Notes: a model not told the origin generated them from the sequence alone. 64,000 nt of DNA from Spongiibacter sp. IMCC21906 (GCF_001010805.1 NZ_CP011477.1:2185001-2249000); one strand, 5' to 3'; positions 48,986 to 58,850 are shown, counted from the first letter of the stretch. Numbers and translations are program-made.

Positions 48986-49834
48986 TTAAACTCGTGTTTC
49001 CCGGCGATGCATAAAGGCCAGACGCTCTAACAGCTGCACGTCTTGCTCATTTTTTAACAACGCACCGTACAGTGGTGGAATCGCTTTACTGCCATCGCGG
49101 TTTTTAAGAACTTCTTCAGGGATATCGTCAGCCATCAGCAGCTTCAACCAGTCGATAAGCTCTGAGGTAGACGGTTTCTTTTTCAAACCGGGTATGCCCC
49201 GCACCTCAAAGAACACTTCCAGCGCTTCCTGCACCAATTTCTGGGCAATGCCGGGATAGTGTACTTCGACAATTTTTTCCATTGTCGCCCGGTCGGGAAA
49301 CGTAATGAAGTGAAAGAAGCAGCGGCGCAAAAACGCATCTGGCAGTTCTTTTTCATTATTACTGGTGATAATAATAATGGGGCGGTGCTTGGCTTTTATC
49401 GTCTCACCGGTTTCGTAGACAAAAAACTCCATCCGATCCAGTTCTACCAGCAAGTCGTTGGGAAACTCGATATCGGCCTTGTCGATTTCATCAATCAGCA
49501 ACACTACCTGCTCGTCGGCGTTAAAAGCCTCCCAGAGCTTGCCCTTTTTGATGTAGTTGGCAATATCGTGAACCTTGTCGTTACCCAGCTGGGAATCTCG
49601 CAAGCGAGATACCGCATCGTATTCATACAAGCCCTGCTGGGCCTTGGTAGTTGATTTGATATGCCACTGTATGAGACGTTTTCCCAGTGACTCTGCAACC
49701 TGCTCTGCCAGCAGGGTTTTGCCGGTGCCGGGCTCACCTTTGATCAACAACGGCCGCTGCAGTGTTACTGCCGCATTAACAGCCATACTGAGGTCATCGG
49801 TGGATACATAAGAGTCGGTTCCGGTAAATTTCAT
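48986..49834 (-). CDS. MoxR-family AAA+ ATPase
   Basis: This 282-residue single-domain AAA+ protein shows Walker A GEPGTGKTLLAEQV, Walker B VLLIDEIDKAD, sensor 1 IIITSNNEKELPDAFLRRC and the MoxR-specific helix region FPNDLLVELD. It begins with FTGTDSYVSTDDLSMAVNAA. It is the first gene of a two-gene operon with the VWA protein. An AGGAAAA site precedes the ATG. Expected to form a hexamer working with the VWA partner. Confidence 0.9.
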   Translation of the reverse strand: MKFTGTDSYVSTDDLSMAVNAAVTLQRPLLIKGEPGTGKTLLAEQVAESLGKRLIQWHIKSTTKAQQGLYEYDAVSRLRDSQLGNDKVHDIANYIKKGKLWEAFNADEQVVLLIDEIDKADIEFPNDLLVELDRMEFFVYETGETIKAKHRPIIIITSNNEKELPDAFLRRCFFHFITFPDRATMEKIVEVHYPGIAQKLVQEALEVFFEVRGIPGLKKKPSTSELIDWLKLLMADDIPEEVLKNRDGSKAIPPLYGALLKNEQDVQLLERLAFMHRRETRV

Positions 49835-50042
49835 GCATTTTTCCTACGCTAAGTCGCTACTTTCAAACAAAGCAGCACTAAAATTGAATCGATTAGCCTA
49901 ACAGGCGAGCCAGATAAGGCAATGCCGTTTACGAGGCGCTATATTACTCATGGTAACAAACAAATTAAATCATCGAGTCCACAACCACGAATTTGCGAAC
50001 CAAATAGCCTCTACACTGGAGGCAAAATAAGGAGCTATTTTT

Positions 50043-51002
50043 ATGACCGCCCCCTACGACGACCTCAGCCTGAGTATTGGCAAAACACCACTGATCAAAC
50101 TAAAACGCATTACCCAACACAATATTTTAATCAAAATGGAAAGTCGTAACCCCGCCAATAGTGTTAAATGTCGCATTGGCGCCAGTATGATTTGGCAGGC
50201 GGAGAAAGACGGTAAACTCAAAGCGGGTATGGAAATTGTGGAGCCCACCAGTGGCAACACTGGCATTGCTCTAGCCTTTGTTGCGGCCGCCCGCGGCTAC
50301 CCTATTACGCTAACCATGCCCAATACCATGAGCGTGGAACGCCGCAAAGTACTGGTGGCCTTGGGTGCCAAGCTCGTATTAAGTGACGGTGCCAAAGGTA
50401 TGAACGGTGCCATTGCCGCCGCCGAAGCTTTGGTTGCCAAAGACCCGGCAAAATACTTTATGCCCCAGCAGTTTAAAAACCCGGCCAATCCGGCCATTCA
50501 CGAGCAAACCACCGGACCGGAAATCTGGCAGGATACAAATGGTGCCATCGATATTTTGGTCAGTGGTGTTGGCACCGGTGGCACCATTTCTGGAATTTCA
50601 CGCTATATCAAAAATGAATGCGGTAAAGCCATCACCTCGGTAGCTATCGAGCCCGACTCTTCCACGGTGATTCGCGCGGCAATGAAAGGCGAAGAACCCA
50701 CCCACGGACCTCATAAAATTCAAGGGATTGGCGCTGGCTTCTTACCTGATACTTTAGATTTATCTATGGTCGATATATGCGAAGCCGTGAGCAACGAAGA
50801 AGCCATGCAGTGGGCTCACCGCTTGATGAAAGAAGAAGGTATTTTAGCGGGAATCTCCAGCGGCGCAGCCGTTGCAGTAGCCGAAAGAATGGCTGCCCGC
50901 CCAGAGAACGCTGGCAAACTGGTGGTTGCCATATTACCTGATTCCGCAGAACGCTATTTAAGTTCTGCGCTGTTTGAAGGGGCGTTTACCGAAATCGAAT
51001 AA
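50043..51002 (+). CDS. cysK: Cysteine synthase A
   Basis: CysK makes L-cysteine from O-acetylserine and sulfide using PLP. The 319-residue protein has the PLP lysine in NSVKCRIGA, the substrate loop [11 protein letters not shown], the phosphate-binding [11 protein letters not shown] and the PLP-serine region [20 protein letters not shown] and the ending YLSSALFEG match CysK rather than CysM. An AAGGAG site lies 8 nt before the ATG. It is monocistronic and ends at a strong hairpin. Confidence 0.94.
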   Translation: MTAPYDDLSLSIGKTPLIKLKRITQHNILIKMESRNPANSVKCRIGASMIWQAEKDGKLKAGMEIVEPTSGNTGIALAFVAAARGYPITLTMPNTMSVERRKVLVALGAKLVLSDGAKGMNGAIAAAEALVAKDPAKYFMPQQFKNPANPAIHEQTTGPEIWQDTNGAIDILVSGVGTGGTISGISRYIKNECGKAITSVAIEPDSSTVIRAAMKGEEPTHGPHKIQGIGAGFLPDTLDLSMVDICEAVSNEEAMQWAHRLMKEEGILAGISSGAAVAVAERMAARPENAGKLVVAILPDSAERYLSSALFEGAFTEIE

Positions 51003-51014
51003 TGGCTTTTTGCA

Positions 51015-51051
51015 GCGTATCAACATCGGCTCAACTGCGATGTTGATACGC
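51015..51051. terminator. Hairpin between convergent cysK and the membrane protein gene
   Basis: A perfect 13-bp stem GCGTATCAACATC/GATGTTGATACGC with an 11-nt loop lies 12 bp after cysK. It is probably a bidirectional terminator, although the T-tracts are short. Confidence 0.65.
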
Positions 51052-51063
51052 AAATAGCGGGTT

Positions 51064-51507
51064 TTAAACCTTATCGGTTTCAACCTTCAAACTGGGTTCC
51101 TGGCGAACCACAGCGGCTTTTCTGCGGTTCTTTTTTGGCGCATTGGCTTTGTTTGACTCAGCGGGCTTATCATTCGAACCGCCTTTACCAAACCACAGCA
51201 ATAGCGATACCGCCAATATTAAGGCTAAAACCTGTCCCGCGGCCATGGTCAAAATAATCGGCATAGCCGACTCCAAGCCTTCGGTCATGAGACTTAACAC
51301 TGCCGCCACATTACCGGGCACCCAAATTGCGGGATTCAGTGGATGGGGCACGGGCGTAAATAAAAATATCACCCCAGCCAACATCAGCCAGTAACGCAAA
51401 AATGCAGCCGGAATACGACGTACAATAAACAGCCACAACACCGCAGCCAACAATCCACAACCGAGGTAGGCCTGCCATGCTATTTGGTAATCGCCCTGAT
51501 CAATCAT
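51064..51507 (-). CDS. Hypothetical inner-membrane protein
   Basis: The 147-residue protein has about four membrane segments: YLGCGLLAAVLWLFIV, YWLMLAGVIFLFTP, a weaker NVAAVLSLMTEGL and PIILTMAAGQVLALILAVSLLLWFG. A basic cytoplasmic tail (NAPKKNRRKAAVVRQ) ends it. It is the last gene of the dnaX-to-ycgN operon. No domain is recognised. Confidence 0.7.
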   Translation of the reverse strand: MIDQGDYQIAWQAYLGCGLLAAVLWLFIVRRIPAAFLRYWLMLAGVIFLFTPVPHPLNPAIWVPGNVAAVLSLMTEGLESAMPIILTMAAGQVLALILAVSLLLWFGKGGSNDKPAESNKANAPKKNRRKAAVVRQEPSLKVETDKV

Positions 51508-51509
51508 CT

Positions 51510-51941
51510 TTAATCTATCCAGTGAATAATATGTTCTATCAATTCAACGTCGTCTCGCTCAGAGACGCAGCGGCCACGTATGGATATGCCTGCCCGATGA
51601 ACACTGTCGGCATTTCCTGATATTAAAGGATGCCAGTCCGCAAGACCTCGGCCGTCCGCAATGCGTCGATAGGCGCAGCTACTGGGAAGCCATTCTAAAC
51701 TCTGCGTATCCTCAGCGGCCAAACTTATGCAATCGCTGACTATTTCGCGGCGATGGCTATAATTGCTGCAACGACAGGCATCAGTATCAAGCAGGTGGCA
51801 TGCCACATTGGTGTAATACAGATCACCATTGTCTTCGTCTTCCAGCTTGTGCAGGCAGCATCTGCCGCAACCATCGCACAACGCTTCCCACTCCTGGCGG
51901 TCAAGCTGGTCTAATTTTTTATAGCGCCAGAACTCATCCAT
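51510..51941 (-). CDS. ycgN: YcgN family cysteine-cluster protein (UPF0260)
   Basis: This 143-residue protein contains the zinc/iron-cluster style motif CDGCGRCCLHKLEDE, then CHLLDTDACRCSNY and a C-terminal cysteine in RGRCVSE. That pattern defines the UPF0260/YcgN group, of unknown function. It lies 2 bp after ycgL. The rnd-ycgL-ycgN order is conserved in Pseudomonas. Confidence 0.88.
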   Translation of the reverse strand: MDEFWRYKKLDQLDRQEWEALCDGCGRCCLHKLEDEDNGDLYYTNVACHLLDTDACRCSNYSHRREIVSDCISLAAEDTQSLEWLPSSCAYRRIADGRGLADWHPLISGNADSVHRAGISIRGRCVSERDDVELIEHIIHWID

Positions 51942-51943
51942 CG

Positions 51944-52210
51944 TTATTCCGGTGAACGCACTTCGTTACTAAATGGCTCTGGCGGCAACTGCAGATAAAA
52001 ACCATTGTCAGTAATCGCGGCCATAACTTTACTCACGTCGGCACGCGCTAAACGTCGCTCAGGATGCAACAACAAGGTCATGCTAAATTCCGCCTGGCCA
52101 AATCGGCGCAGCAGCTCTTCTGGCACCCGACCAAGGGCTTCTTGCTTATCGACATAGAGATACATGCCGTCGTGCCGTTTACTGCGGTATATCGCACAGA
52201 CCCGCTTCAT
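51944..52210 (-). CDS. ycgL: YcgL domain protein
   Basis: This 88-residue protein matches the YcgL fold: CAIYRSKRHDGMYLYVDKQE, VPEELLRRFG and a C-terminal LQLPPEP. Function is unknown. Its ATG overlaps the rnd stop codon by 4 bp (ATGA), so the two are translationally coupled, as in related genomes. Confidence 0.9.
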   Translation of the reverse strand: MKRVCAIYRSKRHDGMYLYVDKQEALGRVPEELLRRFGQAEFSMTLLLHPERRLARADVSKVMAAITDNGFYLQLPPEPFSNEVRSPE

Positions 52211-53322
52211 TGTTCGCTCTCTTTTTTAAGATATCGACTCAAGCCCTCGCCCACTAAAGACATTCGCCAATCAGGTAATGAATCTGGCCATGCAGCCTCT
52301 CTTACAATGTATTCGATATCGCGTTTTTTCATCAGCAACTCAGCAGGGAGATTCGCCTGTTCAGCACAGTCCTGCACCACGCTGCGCAGGCTTTTAAACT
52401 TTCGCATATCATCGCCGCCCAACGGGGGCGCCAAGTTAGCAGGCAGCACACTGCGGTCATCTTCAGCCAAGGCTTCTGACACCATATTTAAAATCAGCTC
52501 GCCATGGTGCCGTACGATCTTTGACGACACATCTTTAATGGCATTGAGCTGGATGCTATTGGCGGGTTGTTGGCGAGCAATTTCAAAGCAGCTATTGTCT
52601 TTCAGAATACGGCCGCGGGGAATATTTTGTTGCTGGGCTTCGCCCTCACGCCATTCACACAAACGCTGTAAAAGCAGCAGGTTTTTACCCCGTAACTTCC
52701 AAGCCGTTTTAATGCGTTGATAATATTGTGCGGAGCCTGGTGCATTGCGCACATTGTCTAACATTTGCTGACATTCATCATGCCACCATTGCAACCGCCC
52801 CACTTCTTTTAAGGCTTCAACAAGCGATACATATACCGACTGCAAATACTCAACATCCAGCGCGGCATAACTGCATTGCCGCTCGGTTAATGGTCTCTGT
52901 AGCCAGTCGGAGCGGGTTTCGCCCTTTTCTACATGCTCACCGAGACAGGCTTCCACTAAACGCTGGTAGCTAATACCAGAACCGTAACCAGCCAAGCCTG
53001 CGCCAATTTGAGTATCTAATATCGGCGTGGGAATACAGCCCAACAGGCGCTGAAACACTTCTAAATCTTCGCTGCAGGAGTGCAGCACTTTAGGGATGCT
53101 AACGTCTTCAAACAACGCGACCAAGCCAGACCATTCATCGATGGTCAGGGGGTCTATCAAAAATAACTTTCCGGCCACGCCAATTTGGATCAAACCGGCA
53201 ATCGGGAAAAAAGTATCGGTGCGGATAAACTCGGTATCTACTGCGAGAAAACTTGCAGAAGTCCACTCCTGACAATACCGAGCCAGTTCACTGTTGCTGC
53301 GAATGTAGTGGTAATCAATCAA
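52207..53322 (-). CDS. rnd: Ribonuclease D
   Basis: RNase D trims 3' ends of tRNA and other stable RNAs. The 371-residue protein carries the DEDDy exonuclease residues in [24 protein letters not shown] and YAALDVEYL, followed by an HRDC domain (residues about 205-290). The only usable start is TTG 53322, since an in-frame stop lies six codons upstream. It has AAGGGCGG just before it and overlaps the recR end by 8 bp. Confidence 0.93.
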   Translation of the reverse strand: MIDYHYIRSNSELARYCQEWTSASFLAVDTEFIRTDTFFPIAGLIQIGVAGKLFLIDPLTIDEWSGLVALFEDVSIPKVLHSCSEDLEVFQRLLGCIPTPILDTQIGAGLAGYGSGISYQRLVEACLGEHVEKGETRSDWLQRPLTERQCSYAALDVEYLQSVYVSLVEALKEVGRLQWWHDECQQMLDNVRNAPGSAQYYQRIKTAWKLRGKNLLLLQRLCEWREGEAQQQNIPRGRILKDNSCFEIARQQPANSIQLNAIKDVSSKIVRHHGELILNMVSEALAEDDRSVLPANLAPPLGGDDMRKFKSLRSVVQDCAEQANLPAELLMKKRDIEYIVREAAWPDSLPDWRMSLVGEGLSRYLKKESEQ

Positions 53323-53914
53323 TGCGTCGCCGCCCTTTCATTGCGTGGGCCAACGTGCCGCTGTCCACGTATTCTAATTCGCCGCCCAACGGCACACCGT
53401 GGGCAATACGGCTCACCGTAATGCCCAATTTGCGCATTTGTTCAGTAATATAATAAGCCGTCGCTTCGCCCTCGACAGTAGGGTTGGTGGCCAGAATAAG
53501 CTCCTCAACACCTTGCTCTTTAACCCGCTGCACCAACAGGTCAATGCCGATCTCTTCCGGACCGATGCCGTCAATGGGCGATAAATGGCCCATCAACACA
53601 AAGTAATGACCCCGGTAATCGCCACTGGCTTCAAATGCAGCCACATCAGCTGGTGACTCCACCACGCAAATCAAACTGCTGTCGCGCCGGGCGTCACTGC
53701 AAATTTTACAGAACTCATCTTCTGTCAGTGTACGGCAGCGCTGGCAATGGCCGACTTTTTCTACCGCTTCTTGCAGAGCTTCAGCCAAACGTAGACCACC
53801 GTTGCGGTTACGCTCTAGCAACTGAAAGCTCATGCGCTGGGCGGTTTTTTGACCAACCCCCGGCAAACACCGCAACGCATCGATCAGCTCGTCGATTATC
53901 GGGCTATAACTCAT
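53315..53914 (-). CDS. recR: Recombination protein RecR
   Basis: RecR helps load RecA at gaps through RecFOR. The 199-residue protein has an HhH motif ([20 protein letters not shown]), a C4 zinc finger ([16 protein letters not shown]) and a TOPRIM domain ([13 protein letters not shown]). Length is standard. It follows ybaB by 1 bp in the conserved dnaX-ybaB-recR operon. Confidence 0.96.
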   Translation of the reverse strand: MSYSPIIDELIDALRCLPGVGQKTAQRMSFQLLERNRNGGLRLAEALQEAVEKVGHCQRCRTLTEDEFCKICSDARRDSSLICVVESPADVAAFEASGDYRGHYFVLMGHLSPIDGIGPEEIGIDLLVQRVKEQGVEELILATNPTVEGEATAYYITEQMRKLGITVSRIAHGVPLGGELEYVDSGTLAHAMKGRRRID

Positions 53915-53915
53915 T

Positions 53916-54236
53916 TCAAAATGGCATCTTGAAGCCGGGGGGCATATTCATGCCAGAAAACATGCCGCTGAGCTTATCTTGATTAGTCACTTCTACCCTT
54001 TTAACGGCGTCATTAACGGCGGCAGCTACCAGGTCTTCCAGCATTTCTTTATCTTCACTGAGTAGCGTTGGGTCGATTTGTACCCGGCGCACATCGTGGC
54101 GCCCGGTCATCGTCACCTTAACCAAGCCCGCGCCAGCCTCGCCCTGTACTTCGATATTGGCGGCTTCTTCTTGGGCTTTTTGCATCTGCTCCTGCATTTC
54201 AGATGCTTTTTTCATTAATTCGTTGAGGTCTTTCAT
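53916..54236 (-). CDS. ybaB: YbaB/EbfC nucleoid-associated protein
   Basis: This 106-residue DNA-binding protein has an N-terminal coiled-coil helix rich in glutamine and alanine ([21 protein letters not shown]) and a beta-sheet core ([18 protein letters not shown]). The family binds DNA as a dimer. Its ATG overlaps the dnaX stop by 4 bp. Confidence 0.94.
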   Translation of the reverse strand: MKDLNELMKKASEMQEQMQKAQEEAANIEVQGEAGAGLVKVTMTGRHDVRRVQIDPTLLSEDKEMLEDLVAAAVNDAVKRVEVTNQDKLSGMFSGMNMPPGFKMPF

Positions 54237-56416
54237 CGTCCTCTCTTCTCCTGATATTCACCGAGTTTTACTGAGCCATCTTCCAGCTCGGCGTTAAAAT
54301 CTGTCATTAATTGTTGGACAACCGGATCACCCAGTATTGCCTGCGTGGTTTCATGCAAACGTTGTTCAAGCTGCCGCTGCCGGTAGGCCGCAGGCGTTTC
54401 TTCAGCAACCTCACCAATATCAATTTTAACCTGTATTTGGCGTTCAAAATACGTACTTAATGACTCAGCCAGTCGCTCGATATGACGTGAATTCAACAAG
54501 GCGGCGTTAGATTGATGGATACAAAAATTGATATGCCCTTCACCGAGACTTTGAATCTGGCAGTGCGAGGCGACACTGCCCAGCATGCCCGGCAGTTTAA
54601 AGCGGCTAAACTGCTCACGCCAACTGGTAGTGTTTAATTCATCCCAAGACAAGGGTGACGTATATACCTCATCGCTTGATGAAGACGGAGCCACAGCCTC
54701 CATCGGTGCAGCTGGCGGCGCTTTCATGGACTCAGCTAAAGATTCTGTTTGAGGAGGCGCAGCTGATGGCCGAGCTATGCTGTCAGGCTTTGACGCAGAA
54801 TGCTGCTGATGCAATTCACCCAACGGGGGAACATCCGGCTCAAAGGCGCCCTGCTCTTCTTCTTTGGTCTCTGTTGTGATGGTCGCTGACAAAGCCTGTC
54901 GAGCGGCATCAGCCCCAGACAATGGCGGTGTTGCGACATGATGAGACGAAGAATTGTATTCTTCCCAAGGCGGCAGTTCGTCGGAAGATGAACCCAGCTC
55001 GACCGAGGGCTCAGAAGTCGACGCAAGTGACACCGGTGACGCAGAGGTTTGCGCAGGCGATGCGGGGCTTGGCGTCGACGCTTGGGGGGCTGGAGCAGTT
55101 TGTTCTGGCGCTGCGGTCTGGGCTGGAGAAGCAACCTGAGAAACAGCCGCTGGCTCATCAGAACCCTGATCCGATATGTCTTGGTTCGATATACTTTGGC
55201 TCGACATGCCTTGATTTGGGCTTTGGGACACCATCGCCTCCCGGCGATTAGGCTCCGGCTTTTTTGCCGATGCAGCAGCCTCCGCTGCAAGCTGATCGCC
55301 GGGTAATGCCCGCTGTGGCGGGTGAGCAACGCCAGCTGGCATAAAGGCCAACATCCGTAGCAACAGCATCTCTAATGCCGCCCTAGGATCTGGCGACAAA
55401 CCAAAATCTCGCCGACCTGCCAGCGCCATTTGATAAAAAAACTGCACATCTTCAGCGGGCAAACTACCAGCAAGGTCCAGCAATCGTTGTTTATCACCCA
55501 AGCTGTTATCAATGCCATCGGGGACAAGCTGTGCCAATGCAAGACGATGAAGAACGCTAAGCAGTTCATCAACCACCCCTGCCGGGTCCACGCCCAGCTC
55601 CAAGGTGTCGGCAATGGTTTGCAAAACCAATGATGCGCTCCGCTCATTAAGGGCCGCAATTAAGCGATAAACCGCATCGTGGTCTATTGTGCCCAGCATC
55701 TGCCGAATTTCTGGCTCAGATAACTTGCCCGAACCAAAGGCGATACCTTGATCCGTCAAGCTCAAAGCATCCCGCATACTGCCATCTGCAGCTCGTCCCA
55801 ACAGCCAAAGCGCACCGTCATCGTACTGAATCATTTCCTTTTCGAGTACGATTTTGAGGTATTCGACCACTTTTTCTGGACTCAAGTTTTTCAGCGAAAA
55901 CTGAAGACAACGAGATAAAATAGTCGGCGGAATTTTTTGCGGATCGGTAGTAGCTAATAAAAATTTAACGTGTGGCGGTGGCTCTTCCAAGGTCTTCAAC
56001 AAGGCATTAAAACTGCTGCTACTCAGCATGTGCACTTCGTCTATAAGGTAGACCTTATAGCGGCCTTGGCTTGGGGTGTATTGGACGTTATCTAACAGCT
56101 CGCGGGTATCTTCTACCTTGGTACGAGATGCTGCATCCACTTCAATCAGGTCGACAAAGCGGCCTTCGTTAATCGCTACACACGACTGACACTGGCCACA
56201 GGGTTCTGAACTAACGCCGGTTTCGCAATTCAGGCACTTGGCCAAGATCCGTGCGATGGTGGTTTTGCCCACGCCGCGAGTACCCGTAAAAAGGTAGGCG
56301 TGATGCAGGCGGTCATGATCCAGCGCGTTGATCAATGCCTTCAAGACATGATTTTGGCCCGCCATTTCACGAAAACTTTTCGGGCGCCACTTTCGCGCCA
56401 ATACCTGATAGCTCAT
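54233..56416 (-). CDS. dnaX: DNA polymerase III subunits tau (and predicted gamma)
   Basis: DnaX is the clamp-loader ATPase. From ATG 56416 (AGGA upstream) the tau form is 727 residues. Domains in order are AAA+ with Walker [10 protein letters not shown], zinc site [27 protein letters not shown] and SRC; then the collar; then a low-complexity linker rich in Gln, Ala, Ser and Pro (residues about 390-600); then the tau-specific domains that bind DnaB and the polymerase. A programmed -1 frameshift at codon 386 is predicted to yield a 389-residue gamma. The first 17 codons of the longer frame (to 56467) are unsupported. It lies downstream of the SRP RNA gene. Confidence 0.96.
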   Translation of the reverse strand: MSYQVLARKWRPKSFREMAGQNHVLKALINALDHDRLHHAYLFTGTRGVGKTTIARILAKCLNCETGVSSEPCGQCQSCVAINEGRFVDLIEVDAASRTKVEDTRELLDNVQYTPSQGRYKVYLIDEVHMLSSSSFNALLKTLEEPPPHVKFLLATTDPQKIPPTILSRCLQFSLKNLSPEKVVEYLKIVLEKEMIQYDDGALWLLGRAADGSMRDALSLTDQGIAFGSGKLSEPEIRQMLGTIDHDAVYRLIAALNERSASLVLQTIADTLELGVDPAGVVDELLSVLHRLALAQLVPDGIDNSLGDKQRLLDLAGSLPAEDVQFFYQMALAGRRDFGLSPDPRAALEMLLLRMLAFMPAGVAHPPQRALPGDQLAAEAAASAKKPEPNRREAMVSQSPNQGMSSQSISNQDISDQGSDEPAAVSQVASPAQTAAPEQTAPAPQASTPSPASPAQTSASPVSLASTSEPSVELGSSSDELPPWEEYNSSSHHVATPPLSGADAARQALSATITTETKEEEQGAFEPDVPPLGELHQQHSASKPDSIARPSAAPPQTESLAESMKAPPAAPMEAVAPSSSSDEVYTSPLSWDELNTTSWREQFSRFKLPGMLGSVASHCQIQSLGEGHINFCIHQSNAALLNSRHIERLAESLSTYFERQIQVKIDIGEVAEETPAAYRQRQLEQRLHETTQAILGDPVVQQLMTDFNAELEDGSVKLGEYQEKRGR
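55233..55283 (-). promoter_or_regulatory. dnaX programmed -1 frameshift signal
   Basis: On the minus strand a Shine-Dalgarno-like GGAGG (55283-55279) lies 13 nt before the slippery heptamer A-AAA-AAG (55265-55259), which is in the correct phase of the dnaX frame. A 6-bp perfect hairpin ATCGCC/GGCGAT (55248-55233) starts 10 nt after it. In the -1 frame the next codons are GCC GGA GCC TAA, so translation would stop at 55250-55248. Confidence 0.85.
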
Positions 56417-56564
56417 CAATCGCATCCTAATTCTGAAGCCGCAAGAATACACTAGGGCTCTCAGCACATAAACAAAGACGGTGGAATAGCTTGCTAAGGA
56501 TTACTCAGGCCAACAAATAAGCGCGGGGATGAACGTACAGAGGATGTAAAACGGAGGGAGTTTT

Positions 56565-56678
56565 GGGTGGCAGTCCAACCAGCCACACCCCGGCACACGA
56601 GTCGATAACTACCGTTGCTCCCTTCCGGGCCTGGCGGGGTTTGCTATCTATCGTTGCGAGGGGACCGGAAGGACCACC
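56565..56678 (-). ncRNA. ffs: 4.5S RNA of the signal recognition particle
   Basis: The minus strand contains the conserved SRP domain IV hairpin: the GGAA tetraloop in CCCGGAAGGGAGCA, the asymmetric internal loop, and flanking CTCGCAACG and GTGTGCCGGGGTGTGGCTGG as in E. coli 4.5S RNA. The ends GGTGGTCC and GGACTGCCACC pair to close a rod of about 114 nt, the bacterial small-type length. The RNA binds Ffh to target membrane proteins. It lies upstream of dnaX on the same strand, as in Pseudomonas. Protein frames crossing it are spurious. Confidence 0.94.
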
Positions 56679-56688
56679 GTCGAACACC

Positions 56689-56748
56689 TTGAAAAGACTC
56701 GCTTTTCAACGCGGGCGCTATTGTCGTAGAAAGCCTACTTACATGCAA
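56689..56748 (-). promoter_or_regulatory. ffs promoter and leader hairpin
   Basis: On the minus strand a -35-like TTGCAT (56748-56743) and -10-like GACAAT (56725-56720) are separated by 17 bp. They are followed by GCGCCCGCG, a GC-rich discriminator typical of stringently controlled stable RNA promoters. Between this and the mature 5' end is an 8-bp hairpin TTGAAAAG/CTTTTCAA (56709-56689), perhaps a processing signal. Confidence 0.5.
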
Positions 56749-56785
56749 GCTACTACGACGACTAAAGCATCAAATATACGACTCC

Positions 56786-57403
56786 CTAAGGCTGGGTAGC
56801 TGAATATCCAGGTGGAAACTCAGCCAAAATAGCCGACACTGTCTCCAAAACATACAACCTGCGCTCTTCAGGGGTAGATAAACGAGGCTGGGAACGCTTA
56901 GCAATACCGCGCCAAATCAAAGACCGGCTCTCAGGGTCGATAATATCAATAATTAAGCGGTTCTCGGTGTAGTTACGTACCCACGTTTGATTTTGGTGAA
57001 AAAAGTACGGGTCGCCATAATAACCAAAACCGGGGCGACGGAAACAGTGATAACAAGGATAGTAACCAAAATGGTTATTCCAGGCACCAACGTTGTCGAC
57101 CGCTATCTTGTCTTCAAGCCCATTGTGGTAGGTCACCAGCATAGACGCTTTTTGCGGATCAGCGACTTTTTTAAAACCTCTTGCAGCCAACTGAGAATCC
57201 ACAGCCCCCTGAATACGTTGACGCACCAGATCATTATTGGCTTCCGGGTCATCTGGCTTCAACTTGTTATCTTCCTTGGGGGGCAGCCACGCGTAGCTAT
57301 TCAACCCCGAAAAATCATAACCCGGGGCATAATCGGTACTGACTGGCAGCCCCGAGCAGGCCGCCAGCATAACTGCTACAAAAATTGCTAATAACGCTTT
57401 CAT
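56786..57403 (-). CDS. DUF4136 domain lipoprotein
   Basis: This 205-residue lipoprotein has a signal peptide and lipobox (LLAIFVAVMLAACSG). The family opening is DYAPGYDFSGLNSYAWLPP, followed by a DUF4136 domain with RIQGAVDSQLAARGFKKV and SLIWRGIAKRS. Ala/Cys/Ser at the lipobox, with serine at +2, predicts outer-membrane sorting through LolCDE. ATG 57403 has GAGGAG 8 nt upstream; the frame's extension to 57430 is unsupported. Function unknown. Confidence 0.85.
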   Translation of the reverse strand: MKALLAIFVAVMLAACSGLPVSTDYAPGYDFSGLNSYAWLPPKEDNKLKPDDPEANNDLVRQRIQGAVDSQLAARGFKKVADPQKASMLVTYHNGLEDKIAVDNVGAWNNHFGYYPCYHCFRRPGFGYYGDPYFFHQNQTWVRNYTENRLIIDIIDPESRSLIWRGIAKRSQPRLSTPEERRLYVLETVSAILAEFPPGYSATQP

Positions 57404-57446
57404 CGCCTTACTCCTCGGTGCCGCCAACATTAGCTGATCACCCTAC

Positions 57447-58850
57447 TTATTTGTTTAGCACTACCCACAATGCCGCTCGACCACGCACAATTCTGAGCAA
57501 TAAACGGTCATTAGACCGGGCTGCTGCCTTTGCAAAAGCTTCTACGTTGCTCACCCGCTGACGGTTTACCGACACAATCAAATCGCCCGGCCGCAGGCCA
57601 GAACTCGCTGCGGGCGAACCAGGCTCTATTTTCTCTATTAATACCGCATTTCCGTCATCCGCGTTGCGAAGAGTCGCACCTTTCAGCAATTCTCCTGCGG
57701 CCCCACTGTCTTTCGCCACCGAGAATTTTTCTGGCTCAGCCAGTGTCGCTTTAATGGTTTTCTCTTTGCCTTCACGCAGTACTTTCAGTTTGATTTTATC
57801 GCCAATTTTGCGAACCCCTACGGCATTGCGCAATTGTGCGGAGCTAAGTACCGGTTTGCCATCAATCTCGATCACCACATCACCGGTTTCTAGTCCGGCT
57901 TTATCCGCAGCGCTGTCTTCTTGAATTTCGGCAATCATGGCACCACGCTGAAAACGGTCGATATCGAAAGCCTCTGCCAACTCAGGGGTCAAATCTTGAA
58001 TCACCACCCCAAGCTGGCCACGCCGAACTTCACCATACTCCAAAATTTGGCCAATGCTGGCACGGGCCATATTAACTGGAATCGCAAAACCAATACCGAC
58101 ATTGCCTCCAGAGGGCGCCAGAATTGCCGTGTTAATTCCCACCAGCTCACCGCGAAGGTTTACTAGTGCGCCACCCGAATTACCCGGATTGATAGAGGCG
58201 TCGGTTTGAATAAAATTCTCGTAACCTTCAATGCCCAAGCCTGTACGACCAAGGGCGCTGACAATACCTGTTGTCACTGTTTGCCCAAGACCAAAGGGGT
58301 TACCAATGGCAGCGACAAAATCACCAACCTGTAATTGATCAGAATCAGCCACCTTCACCTCAACCAGATCCTCGCCCTCTATTTTCAACACGGCGATATC
58401 CAGCTCAGGATCAGAGCCAATTAACTTAGCGGTAAAGCTACGGCCATCCTCCATTGCCACGGTAATCTCGTCTGCACCATCAATAACGTGATGATTGGTT
58501 AATACCGTGCCCTCTTCCGCATCAATAATCACCCCGGAACCCGCACTTTGCGTGCGCCGTTGTTGGGGCTGCTGCATTTGCTGCTCGGGAATATTAAAAA
58601 AGCGACGAAAGAAGGGATCATTAAGCAAAGGGTTTTGCTGCATTTTGCGGGTGGTATAGGTGGAAATATTTACAACCGCCGGATTCACCTTTTTCAGCAT
58701 AGGCGCCAAACTGGGCAATGGCTCGCCCTGAGAGTCGGCAAATGGAAATAACGCATATGCAGAATGGCTACTCGCCATCGCCAGCATAAAACACAGGGAC
58801 ATGATGATTTGGCTAGGCCACTTTGCAACAGAAAATAAACGGTAAGTCAT
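57447..58850 (-). CDS. Do-type periplasmic serine protease (DegQ/MucD-like)
   Basis: This HtrA-family protease of 467 residues degrades or refolds envelope proteins. A signal peptide (IIMSLCFMLAMASSHSAYA) precedes the trypsin-like domain. The triad is visible as His in LTNHHVIDGADEI, Asp in DPELDIAVLKI and Ser in NPGNSGGALVNLRGE. Two PDZ domains follow, with GVVIQDLTPELAEAF and GSPAASSGLRPGDLIVSVN. The Gln-rich loop after QNPLLNDPFFRRFF is the LA-loop region. ATG 58850 is chosen because it opens directly on the signal peptide; the frame continues to 58940. Confidence 0.92.
   Translation of the reverse strand: MTYRLFSVAKWPSQIIMSLCFMLAMASSHSAYALFPFADSQGEPLPSLAPMLKKVNPAVVNISTYTTRKMQQNPLLNDPFFRRFFNIPEQQMQQPQQRRTQSAGSGVIIDAEEGTVLTNHHVIDGADEITVAMEDGRSFTAKLIGSDPELDIAVLKIEGEDLVEVKVADSDQLQVGDFVAAIGNPFGLGQTVTTGIVSALGRTGLGIEGYENFIQTDASINPGNSGGALVNLRGELVGINTAILAPSGGNVGIGFAIPVNMARASIGQILEYGEVRRGQLGVVIQDLTPELAEAFDIDRFQRGAMIAEIQEDSAADKAGLETGDVVIEIDGKPVLSSAQLRNAVGVRKIGDKIKLKVLREGKEKTIKATLAEPEKFSVAKDSGAAGELLKGATLRNADDGNAVLIEKIEPGSPAASSGLRPGDLIVSVNRQRVSNVEAFAKAAARSNDRLLLRIVRGRAALWVVLNK

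Noticed and set aside
54775-55329. 184-residue arginine- and leucine-rich frame within dnaX
   Set aside because: It is a shadow of the low-complexity linker of dnaX on the same strand. The -1 frame product of interest is much shorter and stops at 55250-55248.
56505-56799. Open frames on both strands across the SRP RNA
   Set aside because: They are overlaid on a conserved structural RNA and have no protein-like composition.
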